In this document: piece after piece, positions 20,924-29,306 of the stretch
How the letters are laid out: every line of letters begins with the position of its first letter
How positions within the stretch are numbered: position 1 is the stretch's first letter
Assembly: GCF_015245355.1 (NCBI RefSeq)
Contig: NZ_CP063311.1
Coordinates: forward strand, 1,075,313 to 1,139,312
Source of the DNA: Anabaenopsis elenkinii CCIBt3563
GTDB taxonomy: Bacteria > Cyanobacteriota > Cyanobacteriia > Cyanobacteriales > Nostocaceae
Reading direction: 5' to 3'
Length of the DNA stretch: 64,000 bases
Notes under the pieces: generated by a model
Databases searched by the model: none
Told to the model about the DNA's origin: nothing
What the model saw: the letters and a program-made list of their open reading frames with translations, nothing else
Made by a program: the position numbers and the translations under genes

Positions 20924-21688
20924 ATGGAAATTAATGATTCTAAAGCCCTGACAATGGCACTCGCTTCTCAAGAAATTTATAAAGACTTTGAGGTTATTTC
21001 TAATGGCTTTTTTACTAACTGGTCTTCACCTCCATATCTAATTAATATAGATACGACAGATACTCAATTGGCTATTTTGAATGATACCCATGAGACTACC
21101 ATAGTCTTTCGTGGTAGTGAATCCCGCCTAGATTGGAAAACCAATTTAAATTTCCGCAAGCAGAGAAAAGAGTTTTTTCAACAAGTTATTGAAAAAGAAA
21201 TTATTGCTGAAGATGAACAAATATATCCTTACTCTACAGGTAAAAAATCTGGGGCTTTAATTCATCGGGGCTTTGCTAATGCTTACCTATCTGTAAGATA
21301 TCAAATTCATGATTATATTCAAACTAATCAGGTTTCTCGTCTGACTGTCACTGGTCATAGTTTAGGCGGTGCTTTAGCTACGCTCTGCGCTCTTGATCTG
21401 CAATATAATTTTAATTCCACACTCTCTGATATTGAAGTCTATACCTTTGGCGCACCGAAAGTAGGTAATAAGAATTTCTATCAGTCCTATAACAAACGTG
21501 TCCCCCAAACCCATCACTTTATCTACGGTCTTGATATCGTACCTTCTCTACCTCGTTGGTGGCAAGGTTATTTTTATGCTCCGCAAAGAATAAGATTAAG
21601 TTCTCGATGGAAATTAAACTTCTTATCTGCTCAGATTAAAGACCATTGTATTGCTAGCTATATTCGCTGGTTGGAAAAGTTACTTTAG
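20924..21688 (+). CDS. Class 3 lipase-like alpha/beta hydrolase
   Basis: This 254-residue predicted esterase/lipase has the nucleophile elbow LTVTGHSLGGALATLCALDL (Ser at about 148). The oxyanion segment TTIVFRGSESRLDWKTNL lies around residue 65. The catalytic Asp is in HFIYGLDIVPSLPRW and a His in the final segment IKDHCIASYIRWLEKLL. There is no signal peptide, so it is probably cytosolic or peripheral. The natural substrate is unknown. The stop codon TAG uses the first base of a MITE fragment, so the original C terminus may have been different. Confidence 0.85.
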   Translation: MEINDSKALTMALASQEIYKDFEVISNGFFTNWSSPPYLINIDTTDTQLAILNDTHETTIVFRGSESRLDWKTNLNFRKQRKEFFQQVIEKEIIAEDEQIYPYSTGKKSGALIHRGFANAYLSVRYQIHDYIQTNQVSRLTVTGHSLGGALATLCALDLQYNFNSTLSDIEVYTFGAPKVGNKNFYQSYNKRVPQTHHFIYGLDIVPSLPRWWQGYFYAPQRIRLSSRWKLNFLSAQIKDHCIASYIRWLEKLL

Positions 21689-21740
21689 AGAATGTTTGAT
21701 AACTTTTCAACAGGTGATTTTTATCTTAGGGAACACCGGG
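21688..21740. repeat. MITE fragment of the IS5-related family, copy 2
   Basis: The first ~50 bp (GAGAATGTTTGATAACTTTT, then CAACAGGTGATTTTTATC and TTAGGGAACACCGG) match the start of the full copy at 39459. No matching far end is visible, so this is a truncated copy. Its first G completes the lipase stop codon. Confidence 0.7.
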
Positions 21741-21814
21741 CGAATTGGTGTATACATTATTAGACACACACCCAAGGCTTTATAGCCTTTTTTATTCAAC
21801 CATCAATCAGAAAT

Positions 21815-22735
21815 TTAATTTTGAGTCTGATAGGTGGGAATTAGCTCCCGATAGCTATGAAGTAACCGTAAAAATTGATTACTATCAAAACTAATGGGGT
21901 CGCTTCTCTCCCCAGAGCGGTCTACATAAGCATGGGTAGTGATGCGGTAGTCGGGAACCTGACTTTGAGCAATTAACCAGGCCAGAGAATTATATTGTAA
22001 CTCTGTGTAACCACTATGAGACTGCAGAGAATTTTTCCCCCAAGCTTCCGGGGGTGTTTCTAAAGAAACATGATAAGCAAAATTATTCACGGAGGATGCT
22101 AAATTAGGATTAGTGGTCACAGTTTCTGCACCATTGGGACTCTCAAAAACCGAATTACCCGCGCCAAAAGCTCGTTTATTTGGGGGAACTAAATAAATAA
22201 TTGTCCCATCCCGTTTAATTAGAGCGTGGTAACTAGCTTGTAGATTCTCATCTGTATGGGGGTTTTGAAAGAAGTTAACCGCACTAGAAGCAGAATTACC
22301 GGTTTCATGTAAGACAATCAGGGCTTGATTGTTCACAGGTACACCATTAACATCATGAGAATAGCGATCGCCATAGTTGCTGGGGTCTACTGGGGCGATT
22401 TCATAGTTGGGTCTATATTTGGTAAAAGCTGCTGTAGTTCTGTATCTACTAGAATTTTGCTTTTTGGTGACAGGAGGTGGGGGTAAATCTACGGTCGATT
22501 TTTCCTGTGATTGTTCCTGTGATTGTTCCTGTGATTTTTCCTCTAAGGTTTTTGACGATTGTAATTCTGCTTGTGGATATTCACCCCAGTCTGTAGTTAC
22601 ATCCGCTGTTGGTGGGTTAGAGTTGATTTTGTTACTTTCTGGTTGTGCGATTCTTCCCAGGGATAACACCATAATGAGTGTGGTGAATATCAGGGAAATC
22701 AGTAATACTCTCGTTGCCCAGTCTCTAAACCTCAT
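21815..22735 (-). CDS. Exported N-acetylmuramoyl-L-alanine amidase
   Basis: This 306-residue protein has an N-terminal membrane anchor or signal (VLLISLIFTTLIMVLSLG, about 10-27) and a low-complexity linker with EQSQEQSQEKS. The Amidase_2 domain (about 125-290) carries the zinc ligands: His in ALIVLHETGNSASSAVNFF and in the later ITTHAYVDRSGERSDP, and SYHALIKRDGTIIYLVPP holds the central segment. It would cleave the amide bond between muramic acid and the stem peptide in the periplasm. It is unlikely to be part of the neighbouring mobile DNA, since it has the look of a normal cell-wall enzyme. Confidence 0.88.
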   Translation of the reverse strand: MRFRDWATRVLLISLIFTTLIMVLSLGRIAQPESNKINSNPPTADVTTDWGEYPQAELQSSKTLEEKSQEQSQEQSQEKSTVDLPPPPVTKKQNSSRYRTTAAFTKYRPNYEIAPVDPSNYGDRYSHDVNGVPVNNQALIVLHETGNSASSAVNFFQNPHTDENLQASYHALIKRDGTIIYLVPPNKRAFGAGNSVFESPNGAETVTTNPNLASSVNNFAYHVSLETPPEAWGKNSLQSHSGYTELQYNSLAWLIAQSQVPDYRITTHAYVDRSGERSDPISFDSNQFLRLLHSYRELIPTYQTQN

Positions 22736-22836
22736 TGTGATGGTATTGATGAAAAACTCAATTTAATCTTTCATCTCTTAATGTACAGTAGATTTTATAT
22801 TTCGAGGACCTTTTAAAAGTCAAAGTTAGTCAATAA

Positions 22837-22890
22837 TCAAGCCAGTCGTCTGAGTATGATAGGAATCATGGCAATATAGATAGAAGTCTC
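22837..22890 (-). pseudogene. C-terminal remnant of another IS5-family transposase
   Basis: Seventeen codons read ETSIYIAMIPIILRRLA then stop. They align with the end of the intact transposase just to the right (ETFVQIAMIRLMLRRLA). The remnant is cut by the left end of that intact IS, so one IS5-family element has landed in an older relative. Nothing else of the older copy is visible. Confidence 0.75.
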
Positions 22891-22891
22891 A

Positions 22892-23794
22892 GAGGATGTT
22901 TGGAAAGTATTAAACAACTCAATTAAGCGAGTCTTCTAAGCATTAACCGAATCATGGCGATTTGCACAAAGGTTTCATGGGTCTGGGGTAAAATTTCGTA
23001 GTCCTTACTCAATCGACGACACCAATTAAACCAACCAAAACTACGCTCGACAACCCAACGCTTTGGTAACAGAACAAAGCCTTTAGTATTAACCGGACGA
23101 CGTATAACCTGCAAAACCCAGTGATACGTATCCATCACCCATCTCATAAAGCCTTCACCTTGATACCCAGCATCAACCCTCAGCACCAACCGATTCAAGC
23201 GATCGCTAATTCTGTTCTTGGCTTGGGCGAATAATTTTTTTGCGCCTGCTTGATCGGATTCATAAGCCGAGGTGACCACAACCATCAAAACCAATCCCAG
23301 GGTGTCAACTAAAAAATGCCGTTTACGTCCCTTAACCAGTTTCCCAGAATCAAAACCGACAGCTTGGGATACCATTGTTCCACTCTCTACAGACTGAGAA
23401 TCCACAATTGCTGCACTTGGGTTTGGTTCATGGTCTTCGAGAACACGTACCCACTGTTGAAGTTTGTGGTTAATGCGTTCCCATGTACCATCCAGGCGCC
23501 ATTTTCGGAAGTAATAGTATACCGTTTGCCATTTTGGGAAGTCATTTGGCAACATCCGCCATGGACAACCCGCACACAGAACATAAAATATGGCACTAAT
23601 CACAGCGCGTAGGTCAACCCGACGGGGAGGACACCCCAAATTTATTGGGGGTATCAGCACTGATAGCAATTCCCACTGTTCATCGGTCAAGTCTGTTGGG
23701 TATGATTTAGACATGGCTCAAGTAACTCTGTCGCGTTTTTATCTACTGACAGAATATCGTTACTTGAGCTTTTCTTGACTTGACAAACATCCTC
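22892..23794 (-). mobile_element. IS5-family (IS1031-like) insertion sequence, 903 bp
   Basis: The ends share GAGGATGTTTG (left continuing GAAAGT, right GTCAAGTCAAG on the opposite strand), and the element is flanked by TCA on both sides (22889-22891 and 23795-23797). A 3-bp TNA duplication fits the IS5/IS1031 group. It carries one transposase gene. On the right it cuts the tnsC remnant. MITEs with the same ends occur elsewhere in the window (15975, 21688, 39459, 45592, 57387). Confidence 0.9.
22923..23714 (-). CDS. IS5-family transposase
   Basis: This 263-residue DDE transposase has the N-terminal DUF4096-like segment SYPTDLTDEQWELLSVLIPP and WRMLPNDFPKWQTVYYYFRKW. The catalytic residues lie in AAIVDSQSVESG (D), LVLRVDAGYQGEGFM (D) and VVERSFGWFNWCRRLSKDYE (E). 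The frame is complete and unbroken, so the element may be mobile and could move the MITEs that share its ends. Confidence 0.93.
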   Translation of the reverse strand: MSKSYPTDLTDEQWELLSVLIPPINLGCPPRRVDLRAVISAIFYVLCAGCPWRMLPNDFPKWQTVYYYFRKWRLDGTWERINHKLQQWVRVLEDHEPNPSAAIVDSQSVESGTMVSQAVGFDSGKLVKGRKRHFLVDTLGLVLMVVVTSAYESDQAGAKKLFAQAKNRISDRLNRLVLRVDAGYQGEGFMRWVMDTYHWVLQVIRRPVNTKGFVLLPKRWVVERSFGWFNWCRRLSKDYEILPQTHETFVQIAMIRLMLRRLA

Positions 23795-23883
23795 TCAGAG
23801 AGTCAGCTATTCGGGCGCTAAAGAAGGGATTACCAAAAATTGATTTGGAGACTTTAAAGGAAGTAGTTGCGGAGTATAAATAA
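23795..23883 (+). pseudogene. tnsC: tnsC C-terminal remnant of a type V-K CAST
   Basis: The frame that ends in TAATG, overlapping the tniQ start, reads RESAIRALKKGLPKIDLETL then KEVVAEYK and stops, 28 codons. TnsC, the AAA+ regulator of Tn7-like transposition, is the gene directly before tniQ in V-K CASTs and ends in a similar Lys-rich helix. The rest is cut off by the IS5-family insertion. The assignment relies on position and a short match. Confidence 0.7.
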
Positions 23884-24392
23884 TGGAAGTTGGGGAAATT
23901 AACCCTTGGTTTTTTCAGGTAGAACCTTTGGAGGGGGAAAGCCTAAGTCACTTTTTGGGACGGTTCCGACGGGCTAATGAGTTAACGCCTACTGGGTTGG
24001 GGAAGGCTGCGGAGATTGCTGGTGCTGTTGCAAGGTGGGAAAAGTTTCGTTTTAATCCCCCACCTTCTCGGACACAATTGGAGGCGTTAGCTAAGGTCGT
24101 GGGGGTTAATGCTGATAGGTTAGAGCAGATGTTACCACCTGCTGGGGTGGGGATGAATCTTGAGCCGATTCGGTTATGTGCTGCTTGTTATGTGGAATCG
24201 CCTTGTCATAGGATTGAGTGGCAGTTTAAGGTAACACAAGGGTGTGATCGCCACAAATTAAGTTTGCTGTCAGAATGTCCCAACTGTGGAGCAAGGTTTA
24301 AAGTTCCGGCTTTGTGGGTTGATGCTTGGTGTAATCGGTGCTTTATGGCGTTTGGAGAGATGGTGAGGTGGCAAAAGTTTTGGGTTGTGTAA
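23883..24392 (+). CDS. tniQ: TniQ of a type V-K CRISPR-associated transposon
   Basis: This 169-residue protein is close to the size of the TniQ of the Scytonema hofmanni CAST. EPLEGESLSHFLGRFRRANEL, QMLPPAGVGMNLEPIRLC and SPCHRIEWQFK match my memory of that family closely. The zinc-binding Cys and His residues are present: CAACYVESPCH, GCDRHK, CPNCGARF and CNRCFMAF. TniQ joins the Cas12k-guide RNA complex to TnsC filaments. The short V-K form differs from the long TniQ of type I CASTs and the TnsD of Tn7. It is intact, although tnsC and cas12k on either side are only remnants. Confidence 0.88.
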   Translation: MEVGEINPWFFQVEPLEGESLSHFLGRFRRANELTPTGLGKAAEIAGAVARWEKFRFNPPPSRTQLEALAKVVGVNADRLEQMLPPAGVGMNLEPIRLCAACYVESPCHRIEWQFKVTQGCDRHKLSLLSECPNCGARFKVPALWVDAWCNRCFMAFGEMVRWQKFWVV

Positions 24393-24460
24393 AGCAAGAT
24401 TACCAATCCTTAATTCCCCGTTGCATATTTAATTACTATTTGTGATATCTTAGGTTAATC

Positions 24461-24501
24461 TCACATTATATCACTGATAATCTTTCAGTGATATAATGTG
24501 A
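24461..24501. promoter_or_regulatory. 17-bp perfect inverted repeat before the methyltransferase gene
   Basis: TCACATTATATCACTGA (24461-24477) is repeated inverted at 24485-24501 after a 7-nt loop. It ends 22 bp before the ATG of the methyltransferase. No T-run follows, so an operator or RNA structure controlling the cargo operon is more likely than a terminator for tniQ. Confidence 0.6.
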
Positions 24502-24523
24502 CTGCTATTTAAATTAATTAGAT

Positions 24524-27500
24524 ATGGTTGTAGGGCGGAACTCTGTTCGTGAACTTTTAGAAGCTGCTTACTCCAGTCTCAATTTTCAAGAGGGTGAGCT
24601 TCTTGCTACAGATACTTCTCCTACTAACTTGACGCTAGAACAATGGATTGAAAAAGGAGATTGGTTATCTTTAGGTAAGCAAGTTGGTGCAGAAAAGATT
24701 TTTTTCGTCAACAGCAATCCTGTAATTGTTTTTGCTGGTGTAGAGGAAACTGAGGATGATGAGGTTTTGCGTCGGGTTTTTAACAAAATTTGGTGTATGG
24801 CAAGACCTCAATATTTATTTTTAGCAAAACAAGGTGAACTTGCCGTTTATGATTTAACTAAGCCTCCATCTAAAACTATTAAAGAATGGCAAGATAAAGA
24901 ATCACTAGCTGTTGCTAGGACTACAGCAGAAGTCGCATCAAAATTATACCAATATAGGCGTGAGCAAATTGAATCTGGAAGACTTTTTGAAGACCAGCGT
25001 TTTGGCAAAGATAACCAACGCGCTGATCAATCTTTAATACAGGATCTTAAGACAGTCCGTTTTGCCCTTATGGATGAAGGGCTGAAAGGAGATAAATTAA
25101 AATATGCTCATTCTCTGATTGGTAGATCAATTTTCATTAGGTATCTGGAAGATAGAGGAATACTTTCACGGGAATATTTCGAGGAAATAGCACAAGAAAA
25201 TTCTCAATGGCAAACTCTACTAAATACCCCAGATTCTCCATTTAATCTTGAACCTGAAGCTAAACAGTTTTATATCAAAATACTAGGAAGCAAAGATTTT
25301 ACTTATGCTGTTTTTGAAAGACTTTCTAGTGATTTCAATGGCGATATGTTTCCATCAGACACTCAAGAAAAACAGGAAATCACAGCAGATCATCTCAAAC
25401 TTTTGCAAAGTTTCTTAATGGGAGATGTCTCTTCACAAAAAAAATTATTCTTCTGGGCTTATAAATTTCAAATTATACCTATCTCTCTCATCAGTAGTAT
25501 TTATGAAGAATTCTATCATCAAGGAAAAGAAGAATCGGACGATTTTGGTACACACTACACTCCTAGTTCTTTAGTAGAATATCTTCTTTCAAAAGTTCTT
25601 ACTTCAGAACGTTTAAATACAAATCCTCGTGTTATTGATCCGTGTTGTGGTTCAGGAATATTTTTAGTTGAATCCTTTAGACGCATAATTCGCCATCATG
25701 TTTACAAAAGTAATGGTCGTCGATTAAGTGCGGACAGAATGAGGGATATTTTACGCGATCAAATAGCTGGAATTGAAATTAACGAAGAAGCCATACGCAT
25801 AACCTCATTCAGCTTATATTTGGCTCTTCTTCATTACCAGGAAGCTCCAGATATACTTGAACAAATCAAAAATGGAAAACATCTACCGAATCTTATTTAC
25901 CAAGATGGTTGGAGTGATGATAAACAACATTTTAATAATTTGCTTAGAGCAAATACTTTTGATATTGCTTCAGCAATAAAAAACAATAATGAAATATTTG
26001 AAAGGTTTAATAGTAATTGTGCTGATGTAGTAGTTGGTAATCCTCCTTGGGGTTCAAGTACAATTGGATGGAACACAATAGCTAAATGGTGTAAAACCCA
26101 TAAATATCCCGTGGGAGATAAGGAACGCTCCCAAGCTTTTATTTGGAGAGTGCTTGACTTACTTCGTGATAATGCTTCTGCATCTCTTTTAGTATCTACA
26201 GGTGTTTTCTTAAAGACACAGACAACCAGTAAAGCATTTAGGAGAGAGTGGCTTAGTAAAGTTGAGATCAAAGAAGTTATTAACTTTGCTCATGTCAGAG
26301 ATGTTTTTTTTCGCCGATCTACAGAACCTAATAAAAAACATAAAAAATCTGCGAATTCTAGTCCTACCAAGTCCAAAAAATCTGCAATTGCTCCTTTCGC
26401 CTCAGTTTTATTTTGTAAGAAAAGTGACGCACATACTCCGAAAAACTATGTTGTATACTGGTCAGCAAAAAAAACTGCAATGGTAAAAGAACTTCAAGCA
26501 GTGATTTTGAGTGTTGTTGACCGTCATGTAGTAAGACAAGCAGACTTTTTAAGTAATGAAACTCTATGGAAAATTTACTGGTGGGGAAGTCATAGGGACG
26601 TATCGCTGATATCAGCAATTAAAAATTTATACACTCCTCTTAGATTTTTACATGATTCAGATAATAGTGGACAGGGTTTTACTAAAAGCATTAAAGAGAC
26701 TAAACCATCAGACTGGTTACTTAAATATAAAGAATTACCAGTAAAATATTTTAACAGATATGGAACTCTTGAAACTCAGCAGCTTATAAAACCGCCTCTA
26801 GCAGTTAAGCGAAAAGGGAAACCTACTTTCTATCAAGGAGATAGATTACTTATAAAGCGGGGTATTAATCAATCTTCTGATATGAAAGGGCAAATTATAG
26901 CTCGTATGGAATCAGCTAGATTTTGCTTCAGTAACTCAATTAACTGTATTAAATTACTTGAGCCACAAAGTTGGAAATATAAAGTGATTTTAGGTATTTT
27001 GTGGTCTTCCTTACCACGTTACTACTTTTTTCTGACTTGCAGTGAATGGGGTATATGGCATTACGAAATCTATAAGGATGAATATCTAAACCTTCCAATC
27101 GCTTTACCTACAGATAAAAGTTTACGTGAAAGAATTATTCAGATTGTTGAAGAACTGCAAACTTGGAATCCAGTTCAAATAGATGAATTTGTTCTTGGAG
27201 AAAATGCTCAAGAAAAGTTGCAAAATCAATTGATGGATTTGGAGTTTAGATTAGATGAAGCAATATTTGATTTATATGATTTGAATATCTCAGAACGTGA
27301 TTTGATTAGAGATATGTGTGACGTAGGAATAGATTTTTTCTACAAACACAGTGATAGTCAAGCTGTACAATCGTTAGAAATAACATCTCTTCCAAAATTA
27401 CAAGGAACTATTGCTGATATTTCCAAGATACGTAGTAATCAAAATTATATTCAAGCGTACATTTACACTTTTCTCAACATTTGGAATCGTGAACTAGAAC

Positions 27501-27868
27501 CTGATGGAGAATTCAATTGGAAAGTTATTTCTGCTGAAGAAAATTCAAGTATGTTAGCTGTTGTATTTTCAACTCAGGAGAAAAATATTTCTCTACCATA
27601 TATTTCTAATTCCAGTAAAGATGAATGGAAAGAAATATTAGCAAGTATTTGTAAAGATAATAATGGTCTCTTATCTCCTTATAACAGCCATCAAATTTAT
27701 ATTGATGGTATGGTTCGTGTAGTTACTGATACTCAAATTATTATCATTAAGCGTAATGAAATAAGATTGTGGACTCGTAGTATGGCTCGTGAAGATGCTG
27801 AAGCTACCTTGCTACAAGCAATTCACTTACAAGAAACTATTCAAGGTGATGGGGGTGAGGTATTATGA
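24524..27868 (+). CDS. Large N6-adenine DNA methyltransferase (Eco57I/type IIG-like)
   Basis: This 1114-residue protein has an N-terminal part of about 340 residues that may carry a degenerate nuclease fold or specificity function (no clear motif seen). An N6-MTase core follows, with SAM-binding motif I VIDPCCGSGIFLVESF (about 368-383) and catalytic motif IV VVVGNPPWGSS (about 502-512). A long C-terminal region (about 600-1114), probably for target recognition, closes the protein. The NPPW motif places it among adenine-N6 methylases of the Eco57I group. It overlaps the next gene by 4 bp (ATGA) and forms a two-gene operon with it. Position between tniQ and the CvkR-like regulator makes it CAST cargo. 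The recognition site is unknown. Confidence 0.85.
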   Translation: MVVGRNSVRELLEAAYSSLNFQEGELLATDTSPTNLTLEQWIEKGDWLSLGKQVGAEKIFFVNSNPVIVFAGVEETEDDEVLRRVFNKIWCMARPQYLFLAKQGELAVYDLTKPPSKTIKEWQDKESLAVARTTAEVASKLYQYRREQIESGRLFEDQRFGKDNQRADQSLIQDLKTVRFALMDEGLKGDKLKYAHSLIGRSIFIRYLEDRGILSREYFEEIAQENSQWQTLLNTPDSPFNLEPEAKQFYIKILGSKDFTYAVFERLSSDFNGDMFPSDTQEKQEITADHLKLLQSFLMGDVSSQKKLFFWAYKFQIIPISLISSIYEEFYHQGKEESDDFGTHYTPSSLVEYLLSKVLTSERLNTNPRVIDPCCGSGIFLVESFRRIIRHHVYKSNGRRLSADRMRDILRDQIAGIEINEEAIRITSFSLYLALLHYQEAPDILEQIKNGKHLPNLIYQDGWSDDKQHFNNLLRANTFDIASAIKNNNEIFERFNSNCADVVVGNPPWGSSTIGWNTIAKWCKTHKYPVGDKERSQAFIWRVLDLLRDNASASLLVSTGVFLKTQTTSKAFRREWLSKVEIKEVINFAHVRDVFFRRSTEPNKKHKKSANSSPTKSKKSAIAPFASVLFCKKSDAHTPKNYVVYWSAKKTAMVKELQAVILSVVDRHVVRQADFLSNETLWKIYWWGSHRDVSLISAIKNLYTPLRFLHDSDNSGQGFTKSIKETKPSDWLLKYKELPVKYFNRYGTLETQQLIKPPLAVKRKGKPTFYQGDRLLIKRGINQSSDMKGQIIARMESARFCFSNSINCIKLLEPQSWKYKVILGILWSSLPRYYFFLTCSEWGIWHYEIYKDEYLNLPIALPTDKSLRERIIQIVEELQTWNPVQIDEFVLGENAQEKLQNQLMDLEFRLDEAIFDLYDLNISERDLIRDMCDVGIDFFYKHSDSQAVQSLEITSLPKLQGTIADISKIRSNQNYIQAYIYTFLNIWNRELEPDGEFNWKVISAEENSSMLAVVFSTQEKNISLPYISNSSKDEWKEILASICKDNNGLLSPYNSHQIYIDGMVRVVTDTQIIIIKRNEIRLWTRSMAREDAEATLLQAIHLQETIQGDGGEVL

Positions 27869-28650
27869 TTCGTATTAGTAGACAAAGAGAAGATATATGG
27901 ACTAGACATGAAAAAAGAGTATTGGAAATATTTAAACTAGCTTTAAAAATGCTCCGTGAAGAATCTTCACTTCCAGATAATGAGAATGAAATAAATCGGA
28001 AATTATGTTTTCTTGTACGTCGCGCAAACCGGGATTTACTAGATAGAAATCAAGGTATTGAGTCACCTATTACCTATGAGTCAAATAACCAACCAGATGC
28101 GGATGATGTAACACGAAGCTCACGAGAAAATAAACGTCCAGACTTTCAATGGGGTGTATGTGACCGTAACGAGGTTGATCCTGATAGGATGGAAAAATTT
28201 TATATCATTGAATCTAAACGACTAGGTTCTCCATCAAGCAATACATGGATACTTAACAAAAACTATGTGATTAATGGTATTAAGCGTTTTGTTGATCCTG
28301 ATTGGGGCTATGGTAAATCATCAACTTCAGGTGCAATGATTGGCTACATTCAAGATATGGAATTGCAAACTATTTTGGATGAAGTTAATACTAATGCTGC
28401 ATCTGAGTTATTACCTAATATTAGTATATCTTCTGATGGTGAACAACCAGATATTACAAGACTAGACCAAAGATTACAGCGTGAAGAGATTCAACCTACG
28501 CAATTTGATTTGAGACATCTTTGGGTTGATTTAAAGCACCATTATCAAGATAAAGATAAAACAAACCAAGAAATAGAAGAGGTTAGTAAACCCAAGGAAA
28601 CTAATAAGAAATCTAGAAATACTAAGAAAAGTAAAGCTGGAGAGCCTTGA
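27865..28650 (+). CDS. Predicted PD-(D/E)xK nuclease, partner of the methyltransferase
   Basis: I do not recognise a named family for this 261-residue protein. Residues 91-95 (RPDFQ) and 112-120 (FYIIESKRL) give the spacing PD...ExK (Asp93, Glu116, Lys118) of the PD-(D/E)xK nuclease fold. The C-terminal 50 residues are Lys/Glu-rich and probably disordered. It is translationally coupled to the methyltransferase, which suggests it is the restriction subunit or a required partner of that enzyme. Nuclease activity is inferred from the motif only. Confidence 0.6.
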   Translation: MIRISRQREDIWTRHEKRVLEIFKLALKMLREESSLPDNENEINRKLCFLVRRANRDLLDRNQGIESPITYESNNQPDADDVTRSSRENKRPDFQWGVCDRNEVDPDRMEKFYIIESKRLGSPSSNTWILNKNYVINGIKRFVDPDWGYGKSSTSGAMIGYIQDMELQTILDEVNTNAASELLPNISISSDGEQPDITRLDQRLQREEIQPTQFDLRHLWVDLKHHYQDKDKTNQEIEEVSKPKETNKKSRNTKKSKAGEP

Positions 28651-28735
28651 TTATTCAATATTTGAGCTTTTTGCAAAAATAAACAGATATTAAAGTTAGT
28701 TTGCTCCAGCGAAATTAATTGTTATTAACTAAATA

Positions 28736-28841
28736 TACAGCAATTCCCGGTGTAATGAGGTACACTTGATTTTAAGACAGAAGGTAAAATTCAAGAAACA
28801 AAAAAATTAGACTGTACCTCATAACAAAGGAATCTGCTGTA
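28736..28841. repeat. MITE-like element of the second family, copy 2 (about 106 bp)
   Basis: The ends TACAGCAATTCCC and (other strand) TACAGCAGATTCC lead into an exact inner pair ATGAGGTACA / TGTACCTCAT. The related element at 18180-18341 has the same GTACCTCA-type inner repeat. It lies between the cargo nuclease gene and the convergent cvkR-like gene. Confidence 0.55.
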
Positions 28842-28870
28842 ATTTTTCCCCTCATCAAGAGATGCGATCG

Positions 28871-29296
28871 CTACTTTGGTAACTTGCTTGCTAACCCCTG
28901 ATAAATAACATCTAACCACACCGGAATCACAGCCTTCCCTTCATCCAGAGATGCGATCGCCATTTTCCGATCAAATTCTACCAAGGAAAGCGAATCATCC
29001 TGTGATAACAACAACATAAACCGTTTACCCCTACCAGAAATAAACAACTCCGGTTCTTGTTCCTTCAGTTGTTTGAGAACTTGACAAGCAATATCAAAAC
29101 TAATACCCGTAGACAGCCAATATATTATCGCTGCCAACTCTACCAAATTCGACCTTGAATAATAAATACTGCGTCCCGTACCCGTATCACTAATTACAGG
29201 TACAACAATCCCCTTCTCTCGCCAATACTGAATCTGGCGAAGGGTACAACCTGTCAATTGAGCCGCTTCCTTAGTTGTGAAAAAAGTTTCTTGCAT
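28871..29296 (-). CDS. cvkR: MerR-family regulator resembling CvkR (repressor of V-K CASTs)
   Basis: This 141-residue protein has a winged helix-turn-helix at the N terminus (FFTTKEAAQLTGCTLRQIQY then WREKGIVVPV) and a helical C-terminal half (AIIYWLSTGISFDIACQVL). In cyanobacterial V-K CASTs a MerR-type gene, CvkR, is transcribed away from cas12k and represses it. Here the gene is divergent from the cas12k remnant, 69 bp away, exactly that arrangement. The ligand-binding cysteines of metal MerR proteins are not evident. The frame is intact, although its presumed target is a remnant. Symbol assigned by context and resemblance. Confidence 0.75.
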   Translation of the reverse strand: MQETFFTTKEAAQLTGCTLRQIQYWREKGIVVPVISDTGTGRSIYYSRSNLVELAAIIYWLSTGISFDIACQVLKQLKEQEPELFISGRGKRFMLLLSQDDSLSLVEFDRKMAIASLDEGKAVIPVWLDVIYQGLASKLPK

Positions 29297-29306
29297 AAAA
29301 CACTAC

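Noticed and set aside
22782..22788. TGTACAG as the missing left end of the CAST
   Set aside because: The 7-mer matches known CAST termini, but no TGACA/AAATTA repeats follow and the flank does not repeat the ACAAT next to the other end. Chance is more likely.
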